Positions 1-6,866 are shown, counted from the first letter of the stretch. The stretch: DNA of 16,635 bases from an uncultured Oscillospiraceae bacterium (GCA_910578575.1 CAJTQP010000051.1:1-16635), one strand, 5' to 3'. The notes: a model not told the origin generated them from the sequence alone. Numbers and translations are program-made.

Positions 1-9
1 TAGCCATCC

Positions 10-44
10 AAAAGCGCGAACCACCGAAACGGCCCGCACTTTTT
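10..44 (+). terminator. Degenerate intrinsic terminator of an upstream gene
   Basis: An imperfect stem (AAAAG pairing with CTTTT, then GCG/CGC and CCG/CGG around an AAA loop) is followed by a five-T run. Positions 11-42 align without gaps to the stem-loop at 1270-1301, with 25 of 32 bases identical and all seven differences transitions. It most likely ends a gene lying left of the window. Confidence 0.5.
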
Positions 45-72
45 ACGATAGGAAACAATGGTGTCAGTCCCC

Positions 73-126
73 CACCCAAAGCCCTCTTTTCCAAAGAGGG
101 TGTCACGGCGAAGCCCGTGACGGGTG
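73..126. repeat. Clover-like palindromic repeat module 1
   Basis: CACCC (73-77) pairs with GGGTG (122-126) and encloses two perfect hairpins: CCCTCTTT/AAAGAGGG (82-89/93-100) and GTCACGG/CCGTGAC (102-108/115-121). This three-way-junction fold is typical of dispersed intergenic repeats in Clostridia. No coding potential is supported. Confidence 0.6.
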
Positions 127-188
127 ATTCCCGAACGTGTAAGTACCCCCTCACGACATGGTAAGAAACCCACGTTTTGTGCCCGGAG

Positions 189-248
189 ACAATCCTCACC
201 CGGCTTCGCCAAAGGAGGTGGCAAGTTGAAGCCGTGACGGAAGATTGT
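189..248. repeat. Palindromic repeat module 2
   Basis: ACAATC (189-194) pairs with GATTGT (243-248) and CGGCTTC (201-207) with GAAGCCG (228-234), with a small inner GCC/GGC pair. The right arm (228-246) closely resembles 110-129 in module 1 (GAAGCC, then GTGACGG, then GATT), so the two modules probably belong to one repeat family. The rest of 1-407 holds no supportable gene. Short open frames here are not credible: they have no ribosome binding site and run through the palindromes. Confidence 0.5.
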
Positions 249-357
249 GTTGGGGACAACCAACGTAGTTTTCTCTCAACGGGACGAGGGGCCGCAACGC
301 TGGCCCTCCCACACGACGCAGCGGGCTCCACCACCGTATTCCCAAACAATGCCGTCC

Positions 358-386
358 TTGAAAAGTGGAGGGGATTGTGGTAATAT
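358..386 (+). promoter_or_regulatory. Candidate promoter of the Rpn-family gene
   Basis: TTGAAA (358-363) lies 17 bp upstream of TAATAT (381-386), inside a sharply AT-rich stretch (381-405). TATAAA at 384-389 is an alternative -10. Transcription would begin near 393, leaving a short leader before the ATG at 432. The match is partial and AT-rich sequence gives many such hits. Confidence 0.35.
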
Positions 387-431
387 AAATATAAAATAAG
401 TTTTTGTTTGACCGATGATAGAAAGCGTGTG

Positions 432-1259
432 ATGATTTTGGACACAGCGGAGCAAAAGCACCAGAAAGATTTAGAGCACCTGCGCAGGTTTCGGCCGATA
501 GATGATGATTTTATGCGCTGTCTTTTCAAGGATAACATCCCTCTGGCTGAATTGGTGCTGCGCATTATTATCGGGAAACCCGATTTGATCATTACCGACT
601 GCCAGACGCAAAAGGATATGAAGCGGCTGGCCGGAGCGCGTTCTATCTGCCTGGACGCGTATGGGACGGATACTGCCGGGAAAAAGTATGACATGGAAAT
701 CCAACGGGAGGACAAAGGCGCGGACCCTCACCGGGCCAGATTTCATTCCAGCGTGATGGATATTGAAAATCTGGACGCCGGGCAGGCGTTCCGGGCGCTG
801 CCGGATACGTTCACGATCTTTATCATAGAAAAGGATTTTTACGGAAAAGGCGAGCCAATCTATTTCATCGAGCGAATGAATATCACCACAGGTGAGCCGT
901 TTGCGGATGGAGAACATATTCTTTATGTGAACGGCGAGTACCGGGGAGATTCTGACATAGGAAAGCTGATGCACGACTTCAACTGTACCGATGCCGCAGA
1001 TATGAATTTCAAACTGCTGGCAGACCGCACCAGGTATTTGAAGGAAAATCCAGAGGGGGTAAGCGAAATGTGCAAAGTGATAGAGGAAATGCGGAAAGAA
1101 GAACGCGCGGAGGGCATCAAGGAGGGCATTCAGGAGGGCATGAGAACGGCGGCGCTTCGTATGCTGGCCGACAGAACACTGGCGCCGGAAAAGATCGCCG
1201 AGTATGTTGGCCTTCCCTTAGATGAAGTAAAAAAGCTGCAAGCGGAACAGAGCGCATAA
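432..1259 (+). CDS. Rpn family nuclease / PD-(D/E)XK nuclease family transposase
   Basis: This is a PD-(D/E)XK-fold protein of the Rpn (recombination-promoting nuclease) / PDDEXK 'transposase' family. The N-terminal signature RPIDDDFMR is followed by DNIPLAELVLRII. Catalytic candidates are Asp75 in CLDAYGTD and Glu89-x-Gln91 in YDMEIQRED, the E-x-Q variant usual in this family. The charged C-terminal tail has EGIKEG/EGIQEGM repeats and probably forms a helix or coiled coil. The length (275 aa) fits the family. The frame also opens with TTG at 408, but nothing there resembles a ribosome binding site. ATG 432 has a weak AGAAAG 6 nt upstream, so the start is uncertain. Known homologues cut DNA and promote RecA-independent recombination; they lack ISs' terminal repeats, and none are seen here. 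Base composition is visibly lower in GC than the neighbours, which fits horizontal acquisition. Confidence 0.88.
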   Translation: MILDTAEQKHQKDLEHLRRFRPIDDDFMRCLFKDNIPLAELVLRIIIGKPDLIITDCQTQKDMKRLAGARSICLDAYGTDTAGKKYDMEIQREDKGADPHRARFHSSVMDIENLDAGQAFRALPDTFTIFIIEKDFYGKGEPIYFIERMNITTGEPFADGEHILYVNGEYRGDSDIGKLMHDFNCTDAADMNFKLLADRTRYLKENPEGVSEMCKVIEEMRKEERAEGIKEGIQEGMRTAALRMLADRTLAPEKIAEYVGLPLDEVKKLQAEQSA

Positions 1260-1269
1260 AAGTTTTTGA

Positions 1270-1301
1270 AAAGCGCGGGCCACCGGGATGGTCCGCGCTT
1301 T
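1270..1301. terminator. Bidirectional terminator between convergent genes
   Basis: A 12-bp stem (AAAGCGCGGGCC, 1270-1281, with GGTCCGCGCTTT, 1290-1301, one G-T pair) encloses an 8-nt loop. The plus side has only a short T run; the minus side reads TTTT then CAAAAAC. It lies 10 bp past the Rpn stop and 45 bp past the CotH stop, so it probably serves both genes. Confidence 0.8.
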
Positions 1302-1345
1302 CATTTGCCAAAGGAGCCTTTTTTCTCGTCCTGGCAGGTATTTTC

Positions 1346-3244
1346 TCACTTCTTAAAGCGGAACGCCACCACCAGCCCCAATACCAGCACCACCGCCGAT
1401 GCCCCCAGGAGGACCCAAGTGACATTGGACTCCGTGGCGGTATCCTCCTGGGCCGGGAACCCGCCCCCCGGCAGCCCCCAAGCCCCCGCCGCTCGATCCG
1501 GCTGGTGCTCTGGTTCCTGGGAGCGCGCGGCATCGGACTGCCCCCCATCGGTGGGTAGCTGCTCCCCGGCTGGGTCAGGTTGCCCGTCAACCGTTGCCTC
1601 GACCGGGGCTGACTGCCCGTCAACCGCAGGCGGCTGCTCCCCCTCCGGAGCAACCGTCTCCTGGGTAGGACGCTCCCCTCCCCCGCCAGGCCCGCCGCCC
1701 ATGCCGTTGGACATGGTACCCATGGCGGCTAGGGATAGGCCCTCTGTGTCCACCAACGCCTCCGGTGCCGCTATCTGGCCCTGGGTGGTGGAGGGGATGG
1801 TCCCGTCCAACTGGCCCTGGACGCTCTGGGCGCGGAGGGTGCAGAAAGTTTGCAGTGCCTCCACCCCCGCCTCAAACGCAGTGTATGTGCAGAATTTCGT
1901 GGGGTCCTTCTCCACATAGGGGGCGATCAGCTGGGCCGTCTGCTGGATCATGCCGTCTATGTCTACCGTTTTCAGAAAGGCCGCATATAGTGCGTGGTAC
2001 TGCTGGGTATAGCTCTCGTCGGAAAAGATCCACGCCTGCATGGGACGGTCCTCTAGGCCCTCGTCGATGGGGTCGTTGACCGAAGCCGACGCTTCCCCGC
2101 CGGTGAAGGTGCCAAAGGCCAGGTTGTAGTCCCAGGGGAGCATGGAGAGCTGGCCGTCCTTCTCATAGAGGTAGTAGTTGTGGATCATGCTGCCGGTGTA
2201 GCTGTCCCCGTTCACCACGAAGTTGTGGACCACAAAGTAGCGCAGCACCGCCTCCACATCCACCACCGTTCCCAGGTTTTCCCCCTGGGACAGACTGCGT
2301 AGGGTGGCAATCAGCCGGGTCTGGTCCGCCTGGCTCACATCGGTCTTGGCGTTGTCGAAAATGTTGGGATAGCTATCGGAGTCGTCGTCGATGTACTGGA
2401 GTTTCACGTCGGTGCTGCCCCCAAAACCGGAGCCGCCGCCTCCACCAGGACCGCCCTGGGGTGGCTGGGCTTCACCGGGGGTGAAGTCACTGGCAGGCTG
2501 TTCTCGCATTTCACCGGGGTCGAACGCCTCCGCTGGCTGCTCCGGAGCCTGCATTTTGCCGGGGTCAAAGCCGTCGGGGATGTCGTTTGGGCGCTGCATC
2601 CCCGACGGGGCACCGCTCTGCCCGCCGCCCATGTCCATGCTGTCGGGCTTGTACAGTTCCCCGTAATCGTTGCCATAGTTGCGCTGGAGGAAGCCCTCCT
2701 CTATCCCCTCCACCGCCAGGTACAGGCCCCAATCCTGGCCGTTGACGGTGATGGAAACATAGCTGCACAAGGGCGCGGCCACGCCGAATCGGCCCATCAA
2801 CTGGTAGGTGAGAAAATCCTTCATGTAACTGTTGTCCTGGATGATATTGTTCAGGCAGAGCTTATCCAAACCGTAATAGCTCACGCCGCTGTCGTACTGG
2901 TCAAACTCCAGCTTAAAACTATAGCGCTGGCTGCCCATGGCAGAGACGTTGCGCAGGGAGGTGTTCCCCTTGGCCCGGATGCCCACGTTGGCGTACTGCT
3001 CCCCGTCGATGACCACGGTGCAGGGGTGATAGCTCTCATCCTCGCAGGTGGCGATGAAGTCCTCCCAGTCGTCCATTTGTAGGTCGATGGTGTGGACTGT
3101 AGCGCTGTCAAACAGCCGGGATTCGTAGCCCATGGTCTTTCCCCCGTCAGTCCGATCCGTTGCGTTTAGGAGCACCAGCGCCAGGACCAGCGCTAGCAGG
3201 GCAGCAACCAGGCAGATTTTGTCGATGTGTTTGTTGCTGGCCAT
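1346..3244 (-). CDS. CotH kinase family protein, membrane anchored, surface exposed
   Basis: The 632-aa product has an N-terminal membrane segment (about 10-27), a CotH protein-kinase-like domain (about 50-480), a Pro/Gly/Gln/Asp-rich linker (about 515-605) and a C-terminal membrane segment (about 609-628) ending RFKK. This puts the kinase-like domain outside the cell. CotH signatures visible are GIRAKGNTSL (88-97) and LPWDYNLAFGTF (369-380), where Asp372 matches the conserved metal-binding Asp of WD-x-[DN]. Known CotH proteins phosphorylate spore-coat proteins; many homologues lie outside sporulation loci, and the substrate here is unknown. A low-complexity insertion (about 205-278) with FDPGKM, FDPGEM and FTPGEA repeats interrupts the domain. 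The gene is last in a three-gene operon. Its AAGGAGG (3252-3258) overlaps the stop of the DUF4956 gene, with 7 nt to ATG, so the two are tightly coupled. Confidence 0.92.
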   Translation of the reverse strand: MASNKHIDKICLVAALLALVLALVLLNATDRTDGGKTMGYESRLFDSATVHTIDLQMDDWEDFIATCEDESYHPCTVVIDGEQYANVGIRAKGNTSLRNVSAMGSQRYSFKLEFDQYDSGVSYYGLDKLCLNNIIQDNSYMKDFLTYQLMGRFGVAAPLCSYVSITVNGQDWGLYLAVEGIEEGFLQRNYGNDYGELYKPDSMDMGGGQSGAPSGMQRPNDIPDGFDPGKMQAPEQPAEAFDPGEMREQPASDFTPGEAQPPQGGPGGGGGSGFGGSTDVKLQYIDDDSDSYPNIFDNAKTDVSQADQTRLIATLRSLSQGENLGTVVDVEAVLRYFVVHNFVVNGDSYTGSMIHNYYLYEKDGQLSMLPWDYNLAFGTFTGGEASASVNDPIDEGLEDRPMQAWIFSDESYTQQYHALYAAFLKTVDIDGMIQQTAQLIAPYVEKDPTKFCTYTAFEAGVEALQTFCTLRAQSVQGQLDGTIPSTTQGQIAAPEALVDTEGLSLAAMGTMSNGMGGGPGGGGERPTQETVAPEGEQPPAVDGQSAPVEATVDGQPDPAGEQLPTDGGQSDAARSQEPEHQPDRAAGAWGLPGGGFPAQEDTATESNVTWVLLGASAVVLVLGLVVAFRFKK

Positions 3245-3256
3245 GTGCCGCCCTCC

Positions 3257-3928
3257 TTAACCCAGATAGTCGCCGTTGTAGCTCACCAGCACAGCGCTGC
3301 TCACGCCGGGGAGCTCCGCCAGGCTGTTGATGAAGTCCGTGTTGTCGTCCTTGAGGCGCAGTTCCAAGTTCAGCTCTACCGCCCCCTTCTGGGCAGATTT
3401 GCTCTTTACCACACAGCGGCGGGTGTGGGGTGTCAGGTAGGCCATGGCGTCAGTCTCCGCCTCATGATCCGCGCATTGCAGCACCAAAATGTAGGGATTC
3501 ACATGACTCTTTCGGTTCACAAACAGCAGCAGGATCACGCCGATCACCACGCTGCCCATCACCGCCAGGGGGATCATCCCCGCCGCCAGAACGATGCCCA
3601 CGGCGATGGACCAGAACAGGAAGGCGATGTCCAGGGGCTCCTTGATGGCGGTGCGGAAGCGGACGATAGACAGGGCGCCCACCATACCCAGGGACAGCAC
3701 CACGTTGCTGGTCACCGCCAGCATCACCACCGTGGTGATCATGGTCAGGGCCACCAGGGTGACGCCAAAGCCGGAGGAATACATCACCCCCCGGTCCGTT
3801 TTTTTGTACACCAGAAGGATGAACAAGCCCAATCCAAAGGCCAAAACCAGGGCCACAGCCATATCCAGGAGGCTGACGTTGTTGATGTTCTCCAAAAAGC
3901 TGGACTTGAAAATGTCATTGAAATTCAT
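3257..3928 (-). CDS. DUF4956 domain-containing membrane protein
   Basis: This is a 223-aa integral membrane protein of the DUF4956 family. About four hydrophobic segments are visible: 20-41, 50-74, 98-117 and 119-137. The diagnostic conserved stretch LGMVGALSIVRFRTAIKEP (80-98) links the first pair to the second. The C-terminal 85 residues are soluble and mixed alpha/beta, ending in a ferredoxin-like pattern (VELNLELRL, then an LPGVSSAVLVSYNGDY end). The family has no established function. Genes of this type often sit beside VTC-domain and CotH genes, as here, which suggests a membrane partner or channel for polyphosphate metabolism; that is inference. The ATG at 3928 has AAAGGAA about 8 nt upstream and starts 24 bp after the VTC stop. 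The stop codon lies inside the CotH ribosome binding site. Confidence 0.9.
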   Translation of the reverse strand: MNFNDIFKSSFLENINNVSLLDMAVALVLAFGLGLFILLVYKKTDRGVMYSSGFGVTLVALTMITTVVMLAVTSNVVLSLGMVGALSIVRFRTAIKEPLDIAFLFWSIAVGIVLAAGMIPLAVMGSVVIGVILLLFVNRKSHVNPYILVLQCADHEAETDAMAYLTPHTRRCVVKSKSAQKGAVELNLELRLKDDNTDFINSLAELPGVSSAVLVSYNGDYLG

Positions 3929-3952
3929 AAACAGGGTTCCTTTCTATCCATT

Positions 3953-4621
3953 CTATCCATAGATGCGGCACTGGGCGTATTTGGAAAAGGCCGTGGTACG
4001 CCTGCCCTCCAGTTGGATGGCATCCCGGATGATGCCGGGGAGGAAGCTGTCCCACTTCACTTCCAGGAGCACCGGGGCATCCCCGGCGGGGATGGTCAGG
4101 CAGGGGTGCAAAAGGTCAGTGCAAGCCAGGCCGGTACGGATGTCGTAATCCAAGGTGAGGCGCACGTTTCCCGGCGGGTAGACGTAGGGCTCCCGTGTGT
4201 AGTCCACGATGGTCTTGGGCCGAAGCTGTTGGGTGCGCATCTTGTAATATAGCTCTGCCAACAGAGGGCGGTTGCTGTCCAGCATCCACCCCCACTCCCC
4301 CCGGAGGATGGCTTCCGCCTCCGCCGGGGTCAAGGGGGCGTGCTGCTTGTTGCCCAGGCCGCCCAGCTTGCTTTTCTTCTCCAGGTGGAGGGTGGCGGGG
4401 TCCCCATTGTAGAGGCGGATACGGAATTTTTCCCGGCGGCTGATGCCGTCCAGCTTCTCCCGCAAGGCCTTATCCGACGGCGTGTCGAAGTAGAGGCTGC
4501 GGATGTGGTATGTGCCATGGATGGCGTGAGGGTCCGGCTGGGCCACCGCCTGGAAGCGCTGGCGCAGGATCAACAGATCCTGGCGGGACAGCAGATGCTT
4601 CAATTCGTGTCGAAACTCCAA
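3953..4621 (-). CDS. VTC-domain polyphosphate polymerase protein
   Basis: The 222-aa product is a stand-alone VTC domain, the catalytic tunnel fold of yeast Vtc4, which makes polyphosphate from ATP. Expected basic and acidic tunnel residues are visible: E6-x-K8 in FRHELKH, R41 before SLYFDT, the K65-F-R-I-R69 strand, LEKKSK (80-85), VRLTLDYDIR (153-162), LLEVKWD (185-191, E187-x-K189) and the C-terminal FSKY (212-215). There is no membrane segment or SPX domain, so it should be cytoplasmic and rely on a partner for membrane association. DUF4956 is the obvious candidate. The frame is open for 14 codons upstream, but AGGAGG at 4629-4634 lies 7 nt before the TTG at 4621, where family homology begins (LEFRHELKH), so TTG is chosen. 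It is the first gene of the operon. Confidence 0.9.
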   Translation of the reverse strand: MEFRHELKHLLSRQDLLILRQRFQAVAQPDPHAIHGTYHIRSLYFDTPSDKALREKLDGISRREKFRIRLYNGDPATLHLEKKSKLGGLGNKQHAPLTPAEAEAILRGEWGWMLDSNRPLLAELYYKMRTQQLRPKTIVDYTREPYVYPPGNVRLTLDYDIRTGLACTDLLHPCLTIPAGDAPVLLEVKWDSFLPGIIRDAIQLEGRRTTAFSKYAQCRIYG

Positions 4622-4628
4622 AGGCTCA

Positions 4629-4634
4629 CCTCCT
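4629..4634 (-). promoter_or_regulatory. Ribosome binding site setting a TTG start
   Basis: A perfect AGGAGG on the minus strand sits 7 nt before the TTG at 4621. No other start codon in the frame has comparable spacing, so it decides the start of the VTC-domain gene. Confidence 0.8.
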
Positions 4635-4662
4635 CTCTCCCTTGGGGCTGGTTTCCACAGCA

Positions 4663-4717
4663 AGGATACCGCGCTTCCCTGAAGCTACGCTGAAAAACTG
4701 CTGGAAAAAGTGTGAAA
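4663..4717 (-). promoter_or_regulatory. Candidate activated promoter with four 11-bp-phased repeats
   Basis: Read on the plus strand, CTGAAG (4679), CTGAAA (4690), CTGGAA (4701) and GTGAAA (4712) begin exactly 11 bp apart. On the minus strand the nearest repeat lies 10 bp upstream of TATCCT (4668-4663), a plausible -10 for the VTC operon that lacks a recognisable -35. OmpR-family regulators commonly bind direct repeats with this period and substitute for a poor -35. The adjacent OmpR-type regulator is therefore the obvious candidate ligand; this is inference. Confidence 0.5.
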
Positions 4718-4728
4718 TCATTGTAAAC

Positions 4729-4750
4729 AAGGGAAGGTTCCACTTCCCTT
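4729..4750. promoter_or_regulatory. Perfect 8-bp inverted repeat upstream of the regulator gene
   Basis: AAGGGAAG (4729-4736) and CTTCCCTT (4743-4750) are a perfect inverted repeat around a 6-nt GTTCCA. It covers the region where a -35 for the response regulator gene would lie, so an operator is possible. It has no T tail and is unlikely to be a terminator. Confidence 0.35.
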
Positions 4751-4763
4751 CCGCCTTCTCCTG

Positions 4764-4769
4764 TACTAT
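4764..4769 (+). promoter_or_regulatory. Candidate -10 of the two-component operon
   Basis: TACTAT is the best -10-like hexamer before the response regulator. No good -35 stands 16-18 bp upstream, so the promoter may need an activator or lie elsewhere. Confidence 0.25.
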
Positions 4770-4799
4770 CATACGAAGGAAACAAAGGGGGCAAGGGCG

Positions 4800-5477
4800 A
4801 TGAAAATCTTGGTCATTGAGGACGAAAAACTATTGGCGGACTCCATTCAGGCCCTGCTGGAGGCCAAGGGCTTCACTGTGGACTGCGTATATGACGGGGA
4901 GGCCGGGGTAGATTACGCCGCCCTGGGGGTGTACGACCTGCTGATCCTGGACGTGATGATCCCCAAGCTGGACGGCTATCAACTGGCCCGGTCCGTGCGC
5001 GCCCAGCACTGCGGCACCCCGATCCTAATGCTCACCGCGCGGGACGCTTTGGAGGACCGGGTGGAGGGTTTGAACGCCGGGGCAGATTACTACTTAACGA
5101 AACCCTTCGACAGCCGGGAACTGCTGGCCTGTATCAACGCCCTTCTCCGCCGCCAGGGTGGGCAGGTGGACGAGCTGGTGTTGGGCAACACGGCCCTGGA
5201 GTTGGGCTCCTGTATGCTGGTCTGCGGAGAACAGCGGGTGCGGCTCTCCGCCAAGGAGTTCGACGTGATGCGCTGCTTGCTCCAGGCCAAGGACAGCATC
5301 CTTCCCAAGGAGGTGATCCTGGCCAAGGTCTGGGGGTATGACTCCAACGCGGTGGAAAACCACGTGGAGGTCTACGTGGGCTTCCTGCGCAAGAAGCTCC
5401 AGCGCATCGGGTCCAACGTCCGCATCTCCGCCATCCGTCGGCTGGGCTATCATTTGGAGGTGGCGGAATCTTGTTGA
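4800..5477 (+). CDS. OmpR/PhoB-family response regulator
   Basis: The 225-aa product has a receiver domain (1-115) and a winged-helix DNA-binding domain (about 128-221). The receiver keeps all key residues: acidic pair E7/D8, phosphoacceptor Asp51 in LLILDVM, Thr79 in LTA and Lys101 in LTKPF. The effector has the OmpR-type sequence LSAKEFDVMRCLL and ends RRLGYHLE, with a recognition helix in NAVENHVEVYVGFLRKKL. It should bind tandem DNA repeats as a dimer after phosphorylation by the downstream kinase. AAAGGGGG lies about 8 nt before the ATG. The gene overlaps the kinase gene by 7 bases and diverges from the VTC-DUF4956-CotH operon. The phased repeats in the shared intergenic region make that operon its likeliest target. 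Confidence 0.95.
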   Translation: MKILVIEDEKLLADSIQALLEAKGFTVDCVYDGEAGVDYAALGVYDLLILDVMIPKLDGYQLARSVRAQHCGTPILMLTARDALEDRVEGLNAGADYYLTKPFDSRELLACINALLRRQGGQVDELVLGNTALELGSCMLVCGEQRVRLSAKEFDVMRCLLQAKDSILPKEVILAKVWGYDSNAVENHVEVYVGFLRKKLQRIGSNVRISAIRRLGYHLEVAESC

Positions 5478-6685
5478 AACGACTGCGGCTGCGCTTCGTT
5501 CTGGTGATCATGGTGCTGGTCACGGGGATGCTCTGCCTGATTTTCGGTCTGGTGTACCACTTCACCCAGGAGAATCTGGAGGCGGAGAGCTTGAATATGA
5601 TGCGGAATGTGGCCTCCGCCCCACCCCACCCCGACCGTCCAGGGGAGCCCACACCCCAGGTGAAGCTGCCCTACTTCACCATCCAGTTGGGGCCCCACGG
5701 AGAACTCGTGGCCACAGGGGGTGGCTACTATGACCTCTCCGACGAGGCGTTTTTGCGCACCCTGGTGGCGGCTGTTTTGGAACAGGACGCACAGACGGGA
5801 CTCCTAGAACGCTATAGCCTGCGCTTCTGCCGGGTACCCAACCCTATGGGGGAGAGCTTGGTGTTTGCCGACATCACCAGCGAGCGTTCCACCCTGCATC
5901 ACCTGGCCCGGAGCTGTGTCCTCATCGGCGTTTTGTGCCTTCTGGGCTTTCTGGGCATCAGTTTGCTGCTGGCCCGCTGGACCGTCAAGCCCGTGGAAAC
6001 CGCCTGGCGGCAACAGCGGCAATTTGTCGCGGATGCCTCCCATGAGCTGAAAACTCCCCTCACCGTCATCATGACCAATGCGGAGCTGCTCCAAAGCCCC
6101 AGCTATGACGCAGCCAGCCGGGCACAGTTTTCCCGCAGTATCCTCACCATGACCCAGCAGATGCGCAGCCTGGTGGAGCGGCTGCTGACCCTGGCCCAGG
6201 CGGACAGCGGGCAGAACAAGGCCCCTTTCCAGCCTTTCGATTTCAGCGCTTTGGTCGCTGACGCCCTACTCCCCTTTGAGCCGGTCTTTTTTGAAAAGGG
6301 CCTGACTTTTTCCAGCCAGGTCCAGGAGGGAATCACGGTAAACGGCAACGCCCAGCAGCTCCAGCAGGTCATCGATATCCTGTTGGACAATGCCCAGAAG
6401 TACGCCAGCAGTGAGGGCGAGGTTTGCGTCAGCTTGCAGCAGACGGGAAAGCATAGTTGCCTTCTGTCTGTGTCCAATCCTGGGGAAACGATTCCCGCTG
6501 CGGAGCTGAAAAACATCTTCAAGCGCTTCTACCGTCTGGACGAGGCCCGACAGCGGGACGGCGGCTTTGGCCTGGGGCTCTCCATTGCGGAGCAGCTGGT
6601 GCAGGCCCACCATGGGCGGATCTGGGCGGAGAGCAGGGCAGGCGTCGTTCGATTTTTTGTGGAGTTGCCGGGGCGGGTTTCGTGA
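5471..6685 (+). CDS. Membrane-bound sensor histidine kinase
   Basis: The 404-aa product is a classical two-pass sensor kinase. Transmembrane segments lie at about 9-31 and 148-169 and flank an extracytoplasmic sensor domain of about 115 residues that begins with a Pro-rich stretch (APPHPDRPGEPTP). The HisKA domain has the phosphorylation site His191 in DASHELKTPLT. The ATPase domain has an N box (DILLDNAQKYAS, Asn307), a G1-like motif VSNPGETIP and a G2 motif GFGLGLSIA (365-373). At G1 the usual Asp is Asn336, a substitution also known in other clostridial kinases. TTG at 5471 has GGAGG (5456-5460) 10 nt upstream; a second TTG at 5474 overlaps the regulator's stop. Co-translation with the regulator is clear. 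The signal sensed is unknown; envelope stress or phosphate state would fit the neighbouring operon. Confidence 0.95.
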   Translation: MLKRLRLRFVLVIMVLVTGMLCLIFGLVYHFTQENLEAESLNMMRNVASAPPHPDRPGEPTPQVKLPYFTIQLGPHGELVATGGGYYDLSDEAFLRTLVAAVLEQDAQTGLLERYSLRFCRVPNPMGESLVFADITSERSTLHHLARSCVLIGVLCLLGFLGISLLLARWTVKPVETAWRQQRQFVADASHELKTPLTVIMTNAELLQSPSYDAASRAQFSRSILTMTQQMRSLVERLLTLAQADSGQNKAPFQPFDFSALVADALLPFEPVFFEKGLTFSSQVQEGITVNGNAQQLQQVIDILLDNAQKYASSEGEVCVSLQQTGKHSCLLSVSNPGETIPAAELKNIFKRFYRLDEARQRDGGFGLGLSIAEQLVQAHHGRIWAESRAGVVRFFVELPGRVS

Positions 6686-6703
6686 AATATGGTCGCTGGT
6701 ATG

Positions 6704-6744
6704 GGAAAAGGCAGCAGGAAGAAAAACTTCCTGCTGCCTTTTCC
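6704..6744 (+). terminator. Strong terminator of the two-component operon
   Basis: A perfect 18-bp inverted repeat (GGAAAAGGCAGCAGGAAG at 6704-6721, its complement at 6727-6744) encloses an AAAAA loop. The T run is built into the 3' arm (CCTTTTCC). Confidence 0.92.
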
Positions 6745-6750
6745 TATAAA

Positions 6751-6783
6751 AAATCCCTTGAAACCAATGGTTTCAAGGGATTT
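6751..6783 (-). terminator. Terminator of the tRNA operon
   Basis: A perfect 15-bp stem (AAATCCCTTGAAACC at 6751-6765 with its complement at 6769-6783) encloses a 3-nt loop. On the minus strand it runs into TTTTTT, so it ends the tRNA transcript a few bases past the CCA of tRNA-fMet. Confidence 0.9.
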
Positions 6784-6787
6784 CCTT

Positions 6788-6863
<76 letters not shown>

Positions 6864-6866
6864 ATA

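Noticed and set aside
177..383. Open frame of 68 codons upstream of the Rpn gene
   Set aside because: It has no ribosome binding site, runs through palindromic repeat module 2 and shows no recognisable protein features; an overlapping opposite-strand frame (276-461) is equally unsupported.
432..1259. Insertion sequence boundaries around the Rpn-family gene
   Set aside because: No terminal inverted repeats or target duplications were found; the flanking stem-loops are terminator-like and repeat-like, and the family does not depend on IS ends.
3227..4252. Plus-strand open frame of 341 codons
   Set aside because: It is antisense to the DUF4956 and VTC genes. Its His/Gln/Gly-rich composition is that of a shadow frame in GC-rich DNA, and the minus-strand genes have clear families and ribosome binding sites.
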